DNA of 15,713 bases from Anderseniella sp. (GTDB lineage Bacteria; Pseudomonadota; Alphaproteobacteria; Rhizobiales; Aestuariivirgaceae). Below, one piece after another: positions 14,708 to 15,713 of this stretch; the stretch's first letter is position 1, and each line of letters begins with the position of its first letter. The position numbers and the translations under genes were made by a program. The notes under the pieces are model-generated. The model was given only the letters and a program-made list of their open reading frames with translations. It was not told where the DNA came from and ran no database searches. The stretch is taken from positions 1 through 15,713 of the forward strand of contig JABDRA010000053.1 of the NCBI GenBank assembly GCA_013041995.1, given 5' to 3'.

Positions 14708-15713
14708 GCGGTGTCCTTTCCGGTCATCACCAGATCATCGCGGTGTACCATTTCATCACGCCCGGCCAAACCCAGCAATTCCTCAATTTCCGATGATTTG
14801 CGCCCGGCAATAATTTCCGCATCCGCGGCATCATAGGCGCTCAGCCCCCGGGCGATTTCCAGGCCGCTCAGGGTCACGATGGAAACCGTGTCGCCGCGCG
14901 AAAACTGGCCGGCTACCTGGCGCACACCGGCGGGCAACAGGCTGCGGCCCTTGCCAAGCGCGCCGGCCGCGCCTTCATCGACGATCAGCCTGCCGGCAGG
15001 CTCAAGCGAGCCTGCGATCCAGCGCTTGCGGGCCGTGGCCGGCGTTGCGGCTGACCTGAACCAGGTGGCGCGGCTGCCGTTCAGAATGCGGGTGAGCGGT
15101 CTGTCTTCATGGCCTGAGGTAATCACCATGGACGCACCGGCGCTGGTGGCGATGCGGGCGGCTTCAATCTTGGTGATCATGCCGCCGGACCCCATGCCCG
15201 ACACCGGGGCACCGGCCATGGCAACAATGTCGGGGGTGATCTCGTCAACCTGGGCCACGAATTCGGCCCCGTCGGTATCCGGTGGCGCGGTATAAAGCCC
15301 GTCCACGTCAGACAGCAGGACCAGGCAAGTGGCCGACATCATCGAGCTGACGCGGGCAGCGAGGCGGTCATTGTCACCATAGCGGATTTCCGATGTGGCG
15401 ACGGTATCGTTTTCGTTGATCACCGGCACCGCACCGTGGGTCAGCAGCGTGTTCAGTGTGGCGCGGGCATTGAGGTAACGGCGGCGCACTTCGGTATCGG
15501 TCAGGGTCAACAGCACCTGTGCCGAAACAAGATCATGACCGGCCAGAGCCGCCTGCCAGCCCTGGGCCAGGGCGATCTGGCCGACGGCCGCAGCGGCCTG
15601 GCTTTCTTCCAGTTTCAACCGGTTCCTGCCCAAACCGAGACGGCGGCGGCCAAGCGCGATGGCGCCGGACGAGACAAGCAGCACCTGGGTACCGCGCGCG
15701 CGCGCCTCGGCAA
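14704..15713 (-). CDS. proB: Glutamate 5-kinase, 5' end cut by the window edge
   Basis: First enzyme of proline synthesis: phosphorylates glutamate at the gamma-carboxyl group and is usually feedback-inhibited by proline. The visible 335 or so residues contain the amino-acid-kinase domain, with VLLVSSGAIALG near the left edge, VPVINENDTV with the substrate-binding region, RYGDNDRLAARV, LLSDVDGLY and SGMGSGGMITKIEAA. A C-terminal PUA domain (about the last 75 residues, from SLLPAGVRQVAGQFSRGD) follows. The frame is open through the window end. The first in-frame GTG in the window (15684) encodes a valine inside the conserved strand and is not the start. The stop overlaps the proA start. In related genomes obgE commonly lies upstream, outside this window. 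Confidence 0.97.
   Translation of the reverse strand, partial: AEARARGTQVLLVSSGAIALGRRRLGLGRNRLKLEESQAAAAVGQIALAQGWQAALAGHDLVSAQVLLTLTDTEVRRRYLNARATLNTLLTHGAVPVINENDTVATSEIRYGDNDRLAARVSSMMSATCLVLLSDVDGLYTAPPDTDGAEFVAQVDEITPDIVAMAGAPVSGMGSGGMITKIEAARIATSAGASMVITSGHEDRPLTRILNGSRATWFRSAATPATARKRWIAGSLEPAGRLIVDEGAAGALGKGRSLLPAGVRQVAGQFSRGDTVSIVTLSGLEIARGLSAYDAADAEIIAGRKSSEIEELLGLAGRDEMVHRDDLVMTGKDTA

Noticed and set aside
15693..15705. Alternating CG run (CGCGCGCGCGCGC) in proB
   Set aside because: It encodes an ordinary Ala/Arg stretch in a GC-rich gene; no evidence for a structural or regulatory role.

Overview
The window is a chromosomal housekeeping segment from an alphaproteobacterium, most likely of the order Hyphomicrobiales (Rhizobiales). 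Three things point there. The F1 genes of ATP synthase (atpH-A-G-D-C) form an operon with no F0 genes beside them. The beta subunit has a Lys/Ala-rich N-terminal extension. The gene order proB-proA-nadD-...-rsfS-rlmH-envC-ctpA-(YibQ-like)-rppH is the arrangement I know from this group. Genus cannot be judged from the sequence alone.

Left part (1-4841, + strand): the 3' end of atpH, then complete atpA, atpG, atpD and atpC, closely spaced and each with a usable ribosome binding site. The operon ends in three successive inverted repeats, the last a classical rho-independent terminator. Just past it lies a + strand gene for a DUF938-type SAM methyltransferase (4867-5481), whose 3' end overlaps the convergent rppH by 20 bp.

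Middle part (5462-11601, - strand): read in transcription order, this is rsfS, rlmH, an EnvC-like murein hydrolase activator, the S41 protease ctpA, a divergent polysaccharide deacetylase (YibQ/DUF610 type) and rppH. Themes are ribosome function (RsfS, RlmH), cell-wall remodelling (EnvC-like, CtpA, perhaps the deacetylase-like protein) and RNA decay (RppH). At least two genes here (rlmH, envC) start with TTG.

Right part (11602-15713): a block of about 1.2 kb with long spacers and one opposite-strand gene for an FMN-binding pyridoxamine 5'-phosphate oxidase-like protein (MSMEG_1061 type) separates rsfS from nadD. Then, on the - strand, come nadD, proA and the 5'-truncated proB. ProB and ProA make glutamate-5-semialdehyde for proline synthesis, and NadD makes NAD precursor dinucleotide.

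I found no CRISPR array, transposase, integrase, rRNA or tRNA gene. No clear new defence or metabolic system is present. The points most worth following up are the three-hairpin 3' region of the atp operon, the three 40-residue repeats in the EnvC-like protein, the apparent loss of candidate metal ligands in the YibQ-like protein, and the inserted oxidase-like gene with palindromes around it.
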